A DNA stretch of 64,000 bases from Triticum aestivum. Lineage: Eukaryota > Streptophyta > Magnoliopsida > Poales > Poaceae. This document shows, piece by piece, positions 22,351 to 33,179 of the stretch. How positions within the stretch are numbered: position 1 is the first letter of the stretch; every line of letters begins with the position of its first letter. Under the pieces are notes generated by a model. That model was not told the DNA's origin and ran no database searches. It saw only the letters and a list, made by a program, of their open reading frames with translations. The position numbers and the translations under genes are program-made. The stretch lies in the NCBI RefSeq assembly GCF_018294505.1, contig NC_057798.1, forward strand, positions 368,057,673 to 368,121,672, written 5' to 3'.

Positions 22351-23290
22351 TGTCGGGGAAACTGATCCACGAACACCTATGGGGCCGGCGGACCGGGCCC
22401 CTTTCGGTTCGGCGGGGGGCGGAGATCACACGAAGAGCAGATCGAGGCGAAGCACACGAGCAGTTTACCCAGCTTCGGAGCTCTCCAGAGAGATAACACT
22501 CCTACTGCTGCTTGTCTGGTTCTATTATGTTCTTGCTCGCGAGAGCTAAGTGTTTTCTGGCTCCCCAATCAATCCAACCCCCTCTACGTTGCGCATGGGC
22601 CTCCTTTTATATGCTCAAGGGGTCACCGACAGGTGGCAACGCAGAGAAGGGTACGAATGTAAAAAGTGGGGTGGTTGGTACAGTTACTTGTACAGTGCAC
22701 CCTACCTAACCCTGACGGCAGGGGACAAGGGCATTAAATGCCCGTCTGGGTCGCCCAAACAGTGCAGAAAAGGACCATTAGGGGCGCCACCGTTTGCCAC
22801 GATGGCGATCTTGTCAGCTTCGCATGCCACTGCGCACCGCTGGCTGCACAGCCTCCCGCCATGCGCGCCTGGAGAGGCCCCCAGAGCGACACGTTGGTGG
22901 ATGTGCTGGAGCATGGGCACAGAGTGGCCGCCTGCCGCGGCAAGCGCCTTGCCGCTGTTGTTATCTTGTCGGGTCCGTAAGCTTGTCGCTCACCGGGCCT
23001 CGAGGTACCTTGGTTGGTCTTCCCGGCAAGCTCCTCTTGCCGGGGCCTTGTTGCCTTGCCGGAGCGCGTGGCGCATCGCGGCAAGTTCCTTGGAGTGCCT
23101 TGGTTGGCCTTCCCGGCAAGCTCCTCTTGCCGGGGCCTTGTCTCCTGAGCTTAAATACTTTGTTCTTGAATGGCTCCAAGGGAACCACGGAGGATCTTGG
23201 CGTTTGCCTGGCAAGCCTTGCCGCTGGGTGCTGCAACTGCCCGTGCACAAGTTTGGGGTACTAGGGTACCCCTATTCTAGTACACCGACA
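22351..23290 (-). repeat. 5' LTR of the Tat element
   Basis: 940 bp. It retains the 24-bp segment (about 22392-22415) lost from the 3' LTR. Contains two copies of a CTTCCCGGCAAGCTCCTCTTGCCGGGGCC block (near 23020 and 23110), each able to fold into a hairpin. Confidence 0.95.
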
Positions 23291-23295
23291 GTTCA

Positions 23296-23746
23296 TGAAT
23301 GAAAGAAGGGAAATAGATGAAGTATTCTTTAAACAGGAACCTATTCTGCAACACAATTTGCCTGTTGAAATCCTAGGGGATCCTCCTCCACCCAAGGGTG
23401 ATCCCGTGTTTGAGCTTAAACCGTTGCCTGATAATCTTAAATATGCTTATCTTGATGAAAAGAAAATATATCCTGTCATTATTAGCGCTAACCTTTCAGA
23501 GCATGAAGAAGAAAGATTATTGAAAACTCTGAAGAAGCATCATGCCGCTATTGGATATACTCTGGATGATCTTAAGGGCATCAGTCCCACTCTATGTCAA
23601 GATAAAATAAATTTGGAAGCGGATGCCAAAACGGTTCGTGATCCTCAATGATGTTTGAATCCTAAAATGAAAGAAGTGGTAAGAAAAGAAATACTCAAGC
23701 TTCTGGAGGCAGGTATAATTTATCCCGTTGCTGATAGTCAGTGGGT
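23296..23746 (+). pseudogene. pol: Athila-1 pol, protease-RT linker and start of RT
   Basis: Coding resumes after the Tat insertion with NERREIDEVFFKQEP; the Athila-2 homologue reads NEIDKIFFEQQP. The frame covers the linker (HEEERLLKTLKKHHAAIGY, a usual pre-RT motif) and stops at 23651 (TGA), then proceeds in frame to KLLEAGIIYPVADSQWV, where the SINE interrupts RT at 23747. Confidence 0.85.
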
Positions 23747-23932
23747 GAATGGGAGCCTTGGCATAGTGGTAAAGCTGCTGCCTTGTGACCATGAGGTCAT
23801 GGGTTCAAGTCCTGGAAACAGCCTCTTACAGAAATGTAGGGAAAGGCTGCGTACTATAGACCCAAAGTGGTCGGACCCTTCCCTGGACCCTGCGCAAGCG
23901 GGAGCTACATGCACCAGGTTGCCCTTTTTTTT
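23747..23932 (+). mobile_element. Au-type SINE (tRNA-derived) inserted in Athila-1 RT
   Basis: About 186 bp, bounded by a 17-bp target duplication (GCTGATAGTCAGTGGGT at 23730-23746 and 23933-23949). The 5' part is tRNA-like with a pol III A box TGGCATAGTGG (23759-23769) and B box GGTTCAAGTCC (23802-23812); the 3' end is a short T run, as in Au SINEs. SINE plus duplication adds 203 bp, so it shifts the RT frame. Athila-2 has the empty site (near 49340). I recognise the sequence as the Au SINE of Triticeae from memory of the family, not from a search. Confidence 0.9.
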
Positions 23933-26557
23933 GCTGATAGTCAGTGGGTAAGTCCTGTCCGTTGTGTCCCTAAGAAGGGAGGTATTACTGTTGTCCCTAA
24001 TGATAAAGATGAATTGGTTCCACAAAGAATTATCACAGGTTATAGGATGGTAATTGATTTCCGCAAATTAAATAAGGCTACTAAGAAAGATCATTACCCC
24101 TTACCTTTTATTGATCAAATGCTAGAAAGATTATGCAAACATACACATTATTGCTTTCTAGATGGTTATTCTGGTTTCTCTCAAATACTTGTGTCGGCTA
24201 AAGATCAATCAAAGACTACTTTTACATGCCCTTTTGGTACTTTTGCTTATAGACGTATGCCTTTTGGTTTATGTAATGCACCTGCTACCTTTCAAAGATG
24301 CATGATGGCTATATTCTCTGAGTTTTGTGAGAAAATTTGTGAGGTTTTAATGGACGACTTTTCCGTCTATGGTTCCTCTTTTGATGATTGCTTGAGCAAT
24401 CTTGCTCGAGTTTTGCAGAGATGTGAAGAAACTAATCTTGTCTTGAATTGGGAAACGTGCCACTTTATGGTGAATGAAGGTATTTTCTTGGGGCACAAAG
24501 TTTCTGAAAGAGGTATTGAAGTTGATAAAGCCAAGGTTGATGCTATTGAAAAGATGCCATGTCCCAAGGATCAAAGGTATAAGAAGTTTCCTTGGTCACG
24601 CCGGATTTTGTAGGAGGTTCATCAAGGACTTCTCAAAAATCTCTCGGCCTCTGACTAATTTATTACAAAAAGATGTACCATTTGTCTTTGATGATGATTG
24701 TGTAGAAGCATTTGAAATACTTAAGAAAGCATTAGTCTTTGCACCTGTTGTTTAGCCACCTGATTGGAATTTACCCTTTGAAATTATGTGTGATGCTAGT
24801 GATTATGCTGTAGGTGCTGTTCTAGGCCAAAGAGTTGATAAGAAATTGAATGTTATCCATTATGCTAGTAAGACTCTAGACAATGGTCAAAGAAATTATG
24901 CTACTACCGAAAAGGAACTTTTAGCGGTTGTATTTGCTTGTGATAAATTCAGACCCTATATTGTTGATTCTAGAGTAACTATTCATACAGATCATGCAGC
25001 TATTAAATATCTTATGGAAAAGAAAGATGCAAAACCTAGACTCATTAGATGGGTTCTCTTGCTTCAAGAATTTGATTTACATATTGTTGATAGAAAAGGA
25101 GCTGAGAACCCCGTTGCAGACAATTTGTCTAGGCTAGAGAATGTTCTTGATGACCCACTACCTATTGATGATAGCTTTCCTGATGAGCAATTAAATGTCA
25201 TAAGTACTTCTCGTAGCACTCCATGGTATGCTGATTATGCTAAGTATATTGTTGCTAAATTTATACCACCTAGCTTCACATACCAGCAAAAGAAAAACTT
25301 TTTCTTTAACTTGCGATATTACTTTTGGGATGACCCACATCTTTATAAAGGAGTAGATGGTGTTATTAGATGTTGTGTACCTGAGCATGAACATGAACAG
25401 ATCCTACGCAAGTGTCACTCCGAGGCTTATGGAGGACACCATGCTGGAGATAGAACTGCACATAAGGTATTGCAATCCGGCTTTTGTTGGCCTACTCTCT
25501 TCAAGGATGCCCGTAAGTTTGTTTTGTCTTGCGATGAAAGTCAAAGAATTGGTAATATCAGTAGACGTCAAGAAATGCCTATGAATTATTCACTTGTTAT
25601 TGAGCCATTTAATGTTTGGGGCTTTGATTATATGGGACCTTTTCCTGCCTCTAATGGTTACACTCATATTTCAGTTGTTGTTGATTACGTTACTAAGTGG
25701 GTAGAAGCTATTCCAACTAGTAGTGCTGATCATAACACTTCTATTAAAATGCTGAAGGAAGTTATTTTTCCGAGGTTTGGAGTCCCTAGATACTTAATGA
25801 CTGATGGCGGTTCACACTTTATTCATGGTGCCTTCCGTAAGATGCTTGCTAAATACGATGTTAATCATAGAATTGCATCTCCATATCACCCGCAGTCTAG
25901 TGGGCAGGTAGAATTGAGCAATAGAGAGCTCAAATTAATTTTGCAAAAAACTGTCAATAGGTCTAGGAAGAATTGGTCCAAAAAATTTGATGATGCATTA
26001 TGGGCCTATAGAACTGCATATAAGAATCCTATGGGTATGTCTCTGTATAAAATGGTTTATGGAAAAGCATGTCATTTACCTCTTGAACTTGAACATAAGG
26101 CATATTGGGCTATCAAAGAGCTCAATTATGACTTCAAACTTGCTGGTGAGAAGAGGTTGTTTGATATTAGCTCACTTGATGAATGGAGAACCCAAGCTTA
26201 TGAGAATGCCAAGCTATTGAAAGAAAAAGTCAAAGGTTGGCATGATAAAAGGATACAAAAGCGTGAGTTTAATGTAGGTGATTATGCATTGCTATACAAC
26301 TCTCGTTAAGATTTTTTGCAGGAAAACTTCACTCCAAATGGGAAGGTCCTTACGTTATTGAGGAGGTTTATCGTTCCGGTGCCATAAAAATCAACAACTT
26401 CGCAGGCACAAATCCAAAGGTGGTAAATGGTCAAAGGATCAAACACTATATCTCTGGTAATCCCATAAATGTTGAAACTAATATTATTGAAACCGTAACC
26501 CCGGAGGAGTACATAAGGGACACTTTCCAGAACGTTCCAGACCCCGAAAAGGAATAG
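23933..26557 (+). pseudogene. pol: Athila-1 pol: RT, RNase H and integrase
   Basis: RT: SPVRCVPKKGGITVVPN, GYRMVIDFRKLN, FLDGYSGFSQI and catalytic MDDFSVYG. The frame breaks near 24575 and a TAG lies at about 24755. RNase H (24786 onward): [29 protein letters not shown] and VADNLSR carry the D-E-D-D set. Integrase: zinc finger H/H present, but the CxxC pair reads CDES, so the second Cys is lost. The core has [18 protein letters not shown] and GQVELSNRE (DDE kept), then the C-terminal KWEGPYVIEEVYR. A TAA at 26307-26309 precedes the C-terminal frame, which ends at TAG 26555. Inactive as a whole. Confidence 0.9.
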
Positions 26558-26656
26558 GTATGTGGTACGGTAAGTAAACCGACTCCAAAACAACTTAAGG
26601 CAATATTTCTCCGTTTTGGAATATTTAGAAAAATAGAAAAATAAGTAGCAGTCTGG

Positions 26657-26743
26657 GGAGGACACGAGGCCTCCACGAGGGTGGAGGGCGCGCCCTACCC
26701 CCTGGGCGTGCCCCCTACCTCGTGAGCACCTCGTGTGCCCTCC
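26657..26743 (+). promoter_or_regulatory. GC-rich inverted-repeat module upstream of Athila-1 ORF3
   Basis: Arms GGAGGACACGAGG (26657-26669) and CCTCGTGTGCCCTCC (26729-26743) enclose GGGCGCGCCC-type sequence. The layout matches the U3 module of the LTR (476-554). It lies 50 bases before a TATA box and 138 bases before ORF3. Role inferred from recurrence. Confidence 0.5.
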
Positions 26744-26791
26744 GGACTCTGTTTCCATGCACGATACGTATTTTGGTCGGTAAAAATTCAT

Positions 26792-26799
26792 TATATATA
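26792..26799 (+). promoter_or_regulatory. Candidate internal TATA box for Athila-1 ORF3
   Basis: TATATATA followed by CTCCCGAAGG, 89 bases before the ATG at 26881. The homologous site in Athila-2 (46490-46497, - strand) reads TATATACCTCCCGAAC at the same distance (90 bases) from its ORF3 ATG. An LTR-like promoter inside the element is inferred; no transcript evidence. Confidence 0.5.
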
Positions 26800-26880
26800 C
26801 TCCCGAAGGTTTTGACCCCCGTATCACGCAAATATCCTCTATTTTTGTTTCGAGTTGTTGCTGCTGCAGATAAGAGCAAG

Positions 26881-27330
26881 ATGTCTTCTCAAGAGTCAGT
26901 CGGGGAGATCCAGATATCTAACCCGGCACCGGAACCAAGGGCAAACAGCGACGCTGACCACTTTGGGCCAGCAACGAAGGAAGAGATGGAGGCTGACCTG
27001 ATTAGAGTAGATGCCATGGAAGATCAAGAAGTCACCTCTCGCTTTCGAGCTGGGTTTACGATGGGGGAACTACAGAGCTCAGCTATTCCAAATTCGATTA
27101 TCCCTTCCAATGTTATGTTTCTTTCTTATGAAAATATGAGGAGAAGTATCTCTGGTTCTCCCATAGCTATGCAACACCCTTGGGTGCAAGGAGCTTTAGC
27201 CGTTACAGGAAAGCTTCGCAAGGAAATAATGGACCTCAAGCAGCGGGTCAATAAGCTCGAGGAGGAGAACCGTATTCTGAGGGGGATCATCGCTAAGAAT
27301 ATTACGCCAACAACAAAGAAGGAGACATAA
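26881..27330 (+). CDS. Athila-1 third ORF (ORF3), coiled-coil protein of unknown function
   Basis: 149 residues from ATG 26881 (MSSQESVGEIQI) to TAA. The N-terminus is acidic (EEMEADLIRVDAMEDQE). The C-terminal third is a leucine-zipper-like coiled coil (LRKEIMDLKQRVNKLEEENR). No signal peptide or membrane helix is visible, so it is not a plain envelope protein. It sits 320 bases after pol, separated by a GC-rich repeat and TATA box, and ends 22 bases before a stem-loop. Athila elements are known to carry extra ORFs between integrase and the 3' LTR; the function is not established. The frame is open, unlike pol. An in-frame extension upstream to 26722 crosses the TATA box and is probably not translated. 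Confidence 0.7.
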   Translation: MSSQESVGEIQISNPAPEPRANSDADHFGPATKEEMEADLIRVDAMEDQEVTSRFRAGFTMGELQSSAIPNSIIPSNVMFLSYENMRRSISGSPIAMQHPWVQGALAVTGKLRKEIMDLKQRVNKLEEENRILRGIIAKNITPTTKKET

Positions 27331-27345
27331 TCACATTGGTATGGG

Positions 27346-27387
27346 CACTCCCCTTGGCAACTGCCAAGCTTGGGGGAGGTGCCCTGG
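27346..27387 (+). other. Stem-loop with internal polypurine tract after Athila-1 ORF3
   Basis: GGGCACTCCCC pairs with GGGGAGGTGCCC, and inside it CTTGGCA (27353-27359) pairs with TGCCAAG. AAGCTTGGGGGAGG (27366-27379) copies the core of the true PPT at 28874-28886. Comparable structures follow ORF3 in Athila-2 and Athila-3. Confidence 0.65.
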
Positions 27388-28873
27388 TATCGTATCACCA
27401 TCACAACTCCTATATTTACCGTTTTTCTTAGTTCGATCCTATTAGTAGTATCTTGATTTAGTAGAATAAAGTCATGGCATGATCTAGTTTTGAGTTTTGC
27501 TTTATGATCCTTCTTTGTAATCGAGTCCGCGAGCTTTATAATAAAGATTAGTGTTGAGTCAAGGGCTTGAGTATTTTGGCATGATCTTGGGTGATTAGAA
27601 GAAAAAGAATAAAAGGAATCAAAGAGTTCATATTGATCTTAGTGAAAGTAATGACTCCACATAGAAAGAGTATGATGATTAAAAGTTGTTGGGAGTTGGC
27701 AAATATAGCTTTGGTCATCGTTGCAATTAATAGGAAGTAATAAGGAAAGAGAGGTTTCACATATAGATATATTATCATTGACATCTTTTATGATTGGGAG
27801 CACTCATTAAAATATGACATGCTAAAGAGTTGAGGTTGGACAAGGAAGACAACATAATGAGTTATGTTTTCTTACATATGAGATAAAGTATGTTGTCATG
27901 GTTCCTCTACCGTGTTGAGTTTGCCTTTCCCCCTCATGCTATCCAATTCTCAGCACTAAGTAGAAATACTACTTGTGCTTCCAAATACCCTTAAGCCAGT
28001 TTTGCCATGAGAGTCCACCATATCTACCTATGGATTGAGTAAGATCCTTCAAGTAAGTTGTCATTGGTGCAAGCAATAAAAATTGCTCTCTAACTATGCA
28101 TGACTTATTAGTGCAGAGAAATAAGCTTTGTACGAACTTGTTGTGGATGCAATAAAAGCTACGTACTGCATAATAAAGGTCCACATGCAAGGGGCAATAT
28201 AAAGTGACATTCTTTTGCATTAAGATTTTGTGCATCAACCCTAAACGCGCATGACAACCTCTGCTTCCCTCTGCGAAGGGCCTATCTTTTATTATTATCC
28301 TCTACCTTATGCAAGAGTCATGGTGATCTTCACCTTTTCCTTTTTCATTTTATCCTTTGGCAAGCTCATCATGTTGGAAAGAACATGATATATATATATA
28401 TAATTGGATGTGGGGGAGCGTGAGTTATTATTGTTGACATTACCCTTGAGGTAAAAGGTTGTGGGGCAAAAACTATAAGCCCCTATCTTTCTCTATGTCC
28501 GATTAAAACTCCGTAACCACAAGTATCACGTGAGTGTTAGCAATTATGAAGGACTAAGTGATAGTAGAGTATGTGGACTTGCTTTTAAGCTCTGACATAG
28601 ACTCTTCCCGATGTTATGATAAATGGCAATTGCTTCAATGACTGAGGGTATAAATTTGTTGGTGCTCAATAAGTTTTCTAATTCACATTTTGGCTTTGTG
28701 AAAAGATGATCACTTGAACATAAGTAATCATATGACAAAATCTATATATGTTGCTGTTATGAAATAATCATGATGCCTTCATGTCCGTATTTTATTTTTA
28801 TCGACGCCTCTACCTCTAAACATGAGGACATATTTATTGTTATCGACTTTTTGCTTGAGGACAAGCGAGGTCT
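27388..28873 (+). other. Athila-1 3' non-coding region
   Basis: About 1.5 kb, AT-rich, without a convincing ORF. Contains a short TA repeat at about 28389-28401. The matching region in Athila-2 is 36207-37706 and in Athila-3 61203-63244. Confidence 0.7.
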
Positions 28874-28887
28874 AAGCTTGGGGGGGT
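28874..28887 (+). other. Polypurine tract of Athila-1
   Basis: AAGCTTGGGGGGGTT directly before the 3' LTR, preceded by a conserved CTTGAGGACAAGC (also at 36200-36230 on the - strand in Athila-2). It would prime plus-strand DNA synthesis. Confidence 0.85.
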
Positions 28888-30401
28888 TGATACGTCCATT
28901 TTGCATCATGCTTTTATGTCAATATTTATTGCATCATGGGCTGTTATTTCACGTTATGTTACAATACTTATGGCTATTCTCTCTTATTTTACAAGGTTTA
29001 CATGAAAAGGGAGAATGCCGGCAGCTGGAATTCTGGGCTGGAAAAGGAGCAAATATTGAAGGACTATTCTGTGCAACTCCAAAAGTCCTGAAACTCCACG
29101 GAACACCTTAAAATAAATAAAGAAAAATCATCACCAAAGATGAACACCAGGGGGCCTACACCCTACTCACGAGCGTGGGGGGCGCCCCCCTGGGCGCGCC
29201 CCCTACCTCGTGGGCCCCCTGGTGGCTCTCCGACGTCCATCTTCTCCTATATGAAGTCTTTCGATGAGAAAAAAAATAGAAGAGAACCTTTCGGGACGAG
29301 ACTCCACCACCACGAGGCGGAACCTTGGCGGAACCAATCTAGGGCTCCGGTAGAGTTGTTCTGCCGGGGACACTTCCCTCCGGGAGGGGGAAATCATCAC
29401 CATCGTCATCACAAATGCTCCTCTCATCGGGAGAGGGCAATATCCATCAACATCTTCACCAGCACCATCTCATCTCCAAACCCTAGTTTATCTCTTGTAT
29501 CCAATTCTTGTCTCCAAGTCCTGGATTGGTGCTAGTAGGTTGCTAGTAGTGTTGATTACTCCTTGTAGTTGATGCTAGTTGGTTTATTTGGTGGAAGATC
29601 ATATGTTCAGATCCTTTATGCACATTATTACCCCTCTGATTATGAACATGAATATGCTTTGTGAGTAGTTACGTTTGTTCCTGAGGACAAGGGAGAAGTC
29701 TTGCTATTAGTAGTCATGTGAATTTGGTATTCGTTCGATATTTTGATAAGATGTATGTTGTCTAACCTCTAGTGGTGTTATGTGAACGTTGACTACATAA
29801 CACTTCACCATTATTTGGGCCTAGAGGAAGGCATTGGGAAGTAATAAGTAGATGATGGGTTGCTAGAGTGACAGAAGCTTAAACCCATGTTTATGCGTTG
29901 CTTCATAAGGGGCTGATTTGGATCCATATGTTTCATGCTATGGTTAGGTTTACCTTAATACTTTTGTTGTAGTTGCGGATGCTTGCAATAGAGGTTAATC
30001 ATAAGTGGGATGCTTGTCCAAGTAAGGGCAGTGCCCAAGCACAGGTCCACCCACATATCAAATTATCAAAGTACCGAACGCGAATCATATGAGCGTGATG
30101 AAAACTAGCTTGACGATATTCCCATGTGTCCTCGGAGCGCTTTTCCTATTATAAGAGTTTGTCCAGGCTTGTCCTTTGCTACAAAAAGGATTGGGCCACC
30201 TTGCTGCACTTTATTTACTTTTGTTACTTGTTGCTCGTTACCATTTATCTTATCACAAAACTATCTGTTACCACTTATTTCAGTACTTGCAGAGAATACC
30301 TTGCTGAAAACCGCTTATCATTTCCTTCTGCTCCTCGTTGGGTTCGACACTCTTACTTATCGAAAGGACTACGATAGATCCCATATACTTGTGGGTCATC
30401 A
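28888..30401 (+). repeat. 3' LTR of Athila-1
   Basis: 1514 bp, TGATACGTCC to GGGTCATCA, followed by the TSD CATAC. See the 5' LTR for divergence. Confidence 0.95.
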
Positions 30402-30406
30402 CATAC

Positions 30407-30626
30407 TAGCTCTCTACAACTGAAGGCGCATTACTATTACTATCAGTCTAACTCTCAAAGGCGACACATACGATCAAATACGAAGAGTTGAAAGCGTCGA
30501 TGACAATCGACATGAAGGCCAACATGAAGAGTTGAAAGCATCCATGACAAGCAACCAAATAGACATGTACACTGCAAATGTCCCTGCTCCTCTTCACTAC
30601 AAAGAACATATTGTACAACTACTATA
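30407..30626. other. Intergenic DNA right of Athila-1
   Basis: Continuation of the target sequence; no ORF or repeat recognised. Confidence 0.5.
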
Positions 30627-30785
30627 CTCCTTTGTGTTCCTAAATACAAATCTATGTAGAGATTCCACTATGGATCACATACGGATGTATATAGATACAT
30701 TTTAGAGCGTAGATTCACTCATTTTGCTACGTATGTAGTCCGTGGAGTAATCTCTACAAAGACTTATATTTAGGTACGAAGAGAG
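30627..30785. mobile_element. Stowaway-like (Tc1/Mariner) MITE
   Basis: 159 bp, starts CTCCTTTGTGTTCCTAAATA and ends TATTTAGGTACGAAGAGAG, flanked by TA on both sides (30625-30626 and 30786-30787). Long inverted repeats (arms include GTAGAGATTCCACTATGG and its degenerate complement) form a foldback. The TIR resembles the CTCCCTCCGTTCC start of common Triticeae Stowaway MITEs, with a few mutations. Confidence 0.85.
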
Positions 30786-30787
30786 TA

Positions 30788-33179
30788 CTTATAAAGGAAG
30801 AGCAGAAGAGGAGCATGCTAAAAATAGCAAGTAGATTTTAGATATGTTGGTTGGCCACACATGATGAACCAGAGCGCATAAAGAACGCAACTCCCTACTA
30901 TCCCATGATATATGGCGCATGTGCTTTTTGAAAGTAAAGTAGGAACATTAACTGACCAATTAAACATTCTCTGTTTTAGTACATGTCAGCATCATATCAG
31001 ATTCGTATTTGAGCAACTAAGTTTGGAATTATGAGTGGCATGTTGTTTAGCTTGATGAGTTGAGGAGCGCTGCTTGCACGTACGTCTCGAAGCACCTATG
31101 ATAATAGTACTGGTTATATGGGAATGTCTACATGCAAGTCGCCTCACTTTCGTCAGTTGGGTCAGTCGACCATTTCAGGTGGTTGGATGAAGATCCTACG
31201 TCTCCTAACCCTTCTTCTTCCCCGCCTCTTATTCTTCCCCTAAAGACCACCGCACAGGTCACTGGCCGAACCACCGGCCCTCGTCCTCCCCTACACCGCC
31301 CACCACCTCCAATCTTCCGCCTCCCCCGACCATCCCTCTAGCTAACACCACCCCCACCCGCGTCAAGTTTTGCCTCTGGCAAGGCCCCACCATAGCCCGA
31401 CGACAGCCCCCCACAACCATTGTCCCCACCGAAAACCCTAAGATAGACAATGGGGCAGCCCTCCGGCGAGCCCCTTCCTTCCCACCGGCGAACTCCGCAA
31501 GCTCTCAAAAATTGACTGACCCAATTTTGGAATTTAGTCTACTGTCATTTAACTAGTGTGGAATATAAAAGGGGAAAACCATAAGCATTGCGAGTATAGT
31601 GTTGAGCGTGCCATGGCGGATCTGAAGGTGCAAACCGGACAAATGCAACTTTGCAAACAATGTTTGCTTTCAACTAACAAGTAAGATCCTAAGTGATGGA
31701 CAAGAAATCACAGTAAAGCGGTGGCGATCTATTTTCTTGCTGCGATAAATAAATTGAGCAGATACGAAAGAGTACCGCCTCTGGTGCGGCGATGTGTATG
31801 CATCTACTGAGAATTTGATGGTGTTGTGGTAGCGATGGCTGTCGGCGGCATGGAAGCAGATCTTGGAGGGTAGACGATGGCGGCGGGGGGAATATCCCTG
31901 CACGGTGGACGAGAAGGTCGTAGGAGCGGTGCCGGCAAGGTGGACGCTGACGGGGATGACGCGAGAGGATGGGATGCAAGGATCCTTGTCTGAATCCTTG
32001 GATGAGAGAGGTCGATCTCTTGTAATGGACGATAGCGTCGGGGTATCAGCTCCGGCATGGTGGAGGAGGATGGAGGTTGATGGGGTGGCGGACGATGGAG
32101 GCTGGGGTGGAGAGGGTGTTTTGGCGCCCACGGAGTACAAATGGGGAAATGGAGGGAGGGAGGAAGGGGGAACCATGTCTTCAGGGCACGCTTATCTCAA
32201 ATGCGTGGAAATTTACAAACTTAGCCCTCGTTTAAAATTTCCTACATCACAGCAATATTACTCGGTTAGGGATAGGACGGTAATCTTGCATACACCGAAT
32301 ATTTGCCGACGGAGATTTCGGCCGATGAGAGTTCGTTTGGCGCCCACTGTGTATGAATCGAGGAGGGAGGTCTGAGGCAATTTCGACCGAGGAGAAATTG
32401 TGTTTTGGTGCCCATCGTGTATGAATCTGGGGAGGTGAGAGGCAGAGGTGGTTATGTCACGTTTGAGTGAAATTACAAGCCTATCCCTATCGAAACCTAT
32501 ATAAATCGAGGCGATAGGCTTTGCATGTCAGGGATAGGCAGTAATTTCCATCTCGCAGATTTTGATTTCGGGCGGTTACTGCGACTTTCCCACTTCGTTC
32601 AAATTTTTCCAGAGAAAGAGTGCATGTTTACCGTGCCAACTCAACTCGCATCCATATTGTATTTTTTTGGGCAGGATCCATTTTTTATTTGAATAAAAAT
32701 CTATATACATCATTTATATATATATACTTTCAAAAGCACAACACCCTTTATACATAAATATGGTTTACAAATGGCATGATCTCAGATTCATAAGGTTGGA
32801 TCCATCTTAATTTGGAATTTCAAATATTTGAAACCACTTTATGTTGCAATCCAATGTATGCATTCCTCGCTAACTGTCTCCAATTAATGTGTGTTTCATG
32901 CGGGATTTTTTAAACATGTATAATGTGTTTCACACACGCATCATATAGGTAACCCCGTTTAGACATTAATTGCATATAAACCATGCATTGTCTCTAATTA
33001 AAGAATCTATGGATCACTAATATTGATAAACTATATAACATTACATGTGTCCCCAAATTCAAATGAATATGCATGTTTGATACACCAATTTTCGTTATGA
33101 TATTATCGATGTTGTGGTCTCCAGTTTATATATTTGAATCCCCTTTAATCCAGATATTTGCCTCATATAGCTATAACTC
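30788..33179. other. Intergenic DNA with GC-rich patches
   Basis: 31140-31500 is GC-rich and Pro-codon-like in several frames, with no conserved protein visible. 31600-32570 is G-rich on the + strand; a 168-codon frame on the - strand (31670-32176) is Ser/Pro-rich and unconvincing. 32640-33170 is AT-rich. Possibly debris of old elements or a decayed gene. Confidence 0.4.

Larger units (their letters stand above)
3521..23290 (-). mobile_element. Tat-lineage Ty3/Gypsy LTR retrotransposon nested in Athila-1
   Basis: LTRs are 22351-23290 (5') and 3521-4436 (3'), both starting TGTCGGGGAA and ending ACACCGACA on the + strand. The TSD GTTCA is at 3516-3520 and 23291-23295. PBS 22329-22346, gag 20143-22263, protease, RT, RNase H and integrase follow on the - strand down to 15974. 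A gene on the opposite strand then occupies 4815-15165, split by the CRM insertion. Tat membership is shown by the second, archaeal-type RNase H after a degenerate first RNase H (at about 17,900) and by the antisense ORF before the 3' LTR, a known trait of grass Tat/Retand-type elements. Without the CRM element it is about 11.9 kb. Pol frames are broken. Confidence 0.93.
217..30401 (+). mobile_element. Athila-lineage Ty3/Gypsy LTR retrotransposon (Athila-1), host of a nested stack
   Basis: A full-length element with TG...CA LTRs at 217-1732 and 28888-30401 and a perfect 5-bp target duplication CATAC at 212-216 and 30402-30406. Order: 5' LTR, PBS complementary to tRNA-Asp, gag/protease (1840-3520), RT/RNase H/integrase (23296-26557), a third ORF (26881-27330), about 1.5 kb of non-coding DNA, PPT, 3' LTR. 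Without the Tat insertion (3521-23290 plus one TSD copy) and the SINE it is about 10.2 kb. Athila assignment rests on the gag and RT sequence style (for example MDDFSVYG in RT), the tRNA-Asp primer site and the extra ORF after integrase. It resembles abundant wheat families of the Sabrina/WHAM/Fatima group, but I cannot name the family with certainty. Coding frames carry stops and frameshifts, so it is not autonomous. Confidence 0.93.

Noticed and set aside
23751..23830. tRNA gene
   Set aside because: Pol III A and B boxes are present, but there is no full cloverleaf or acceptor pairing; it is the head of a SINE with flanking duplications.
26881..27330. Envelope glycoprotein
   Set aside because: No signal peptide, membrane helix or cysteine pattern; only a coiled coil is visible.
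31670..32176. 168-codon - strand ORF
   Set aside because: Ser/Pro-rich, no start context, no family; composition explains the open frame.
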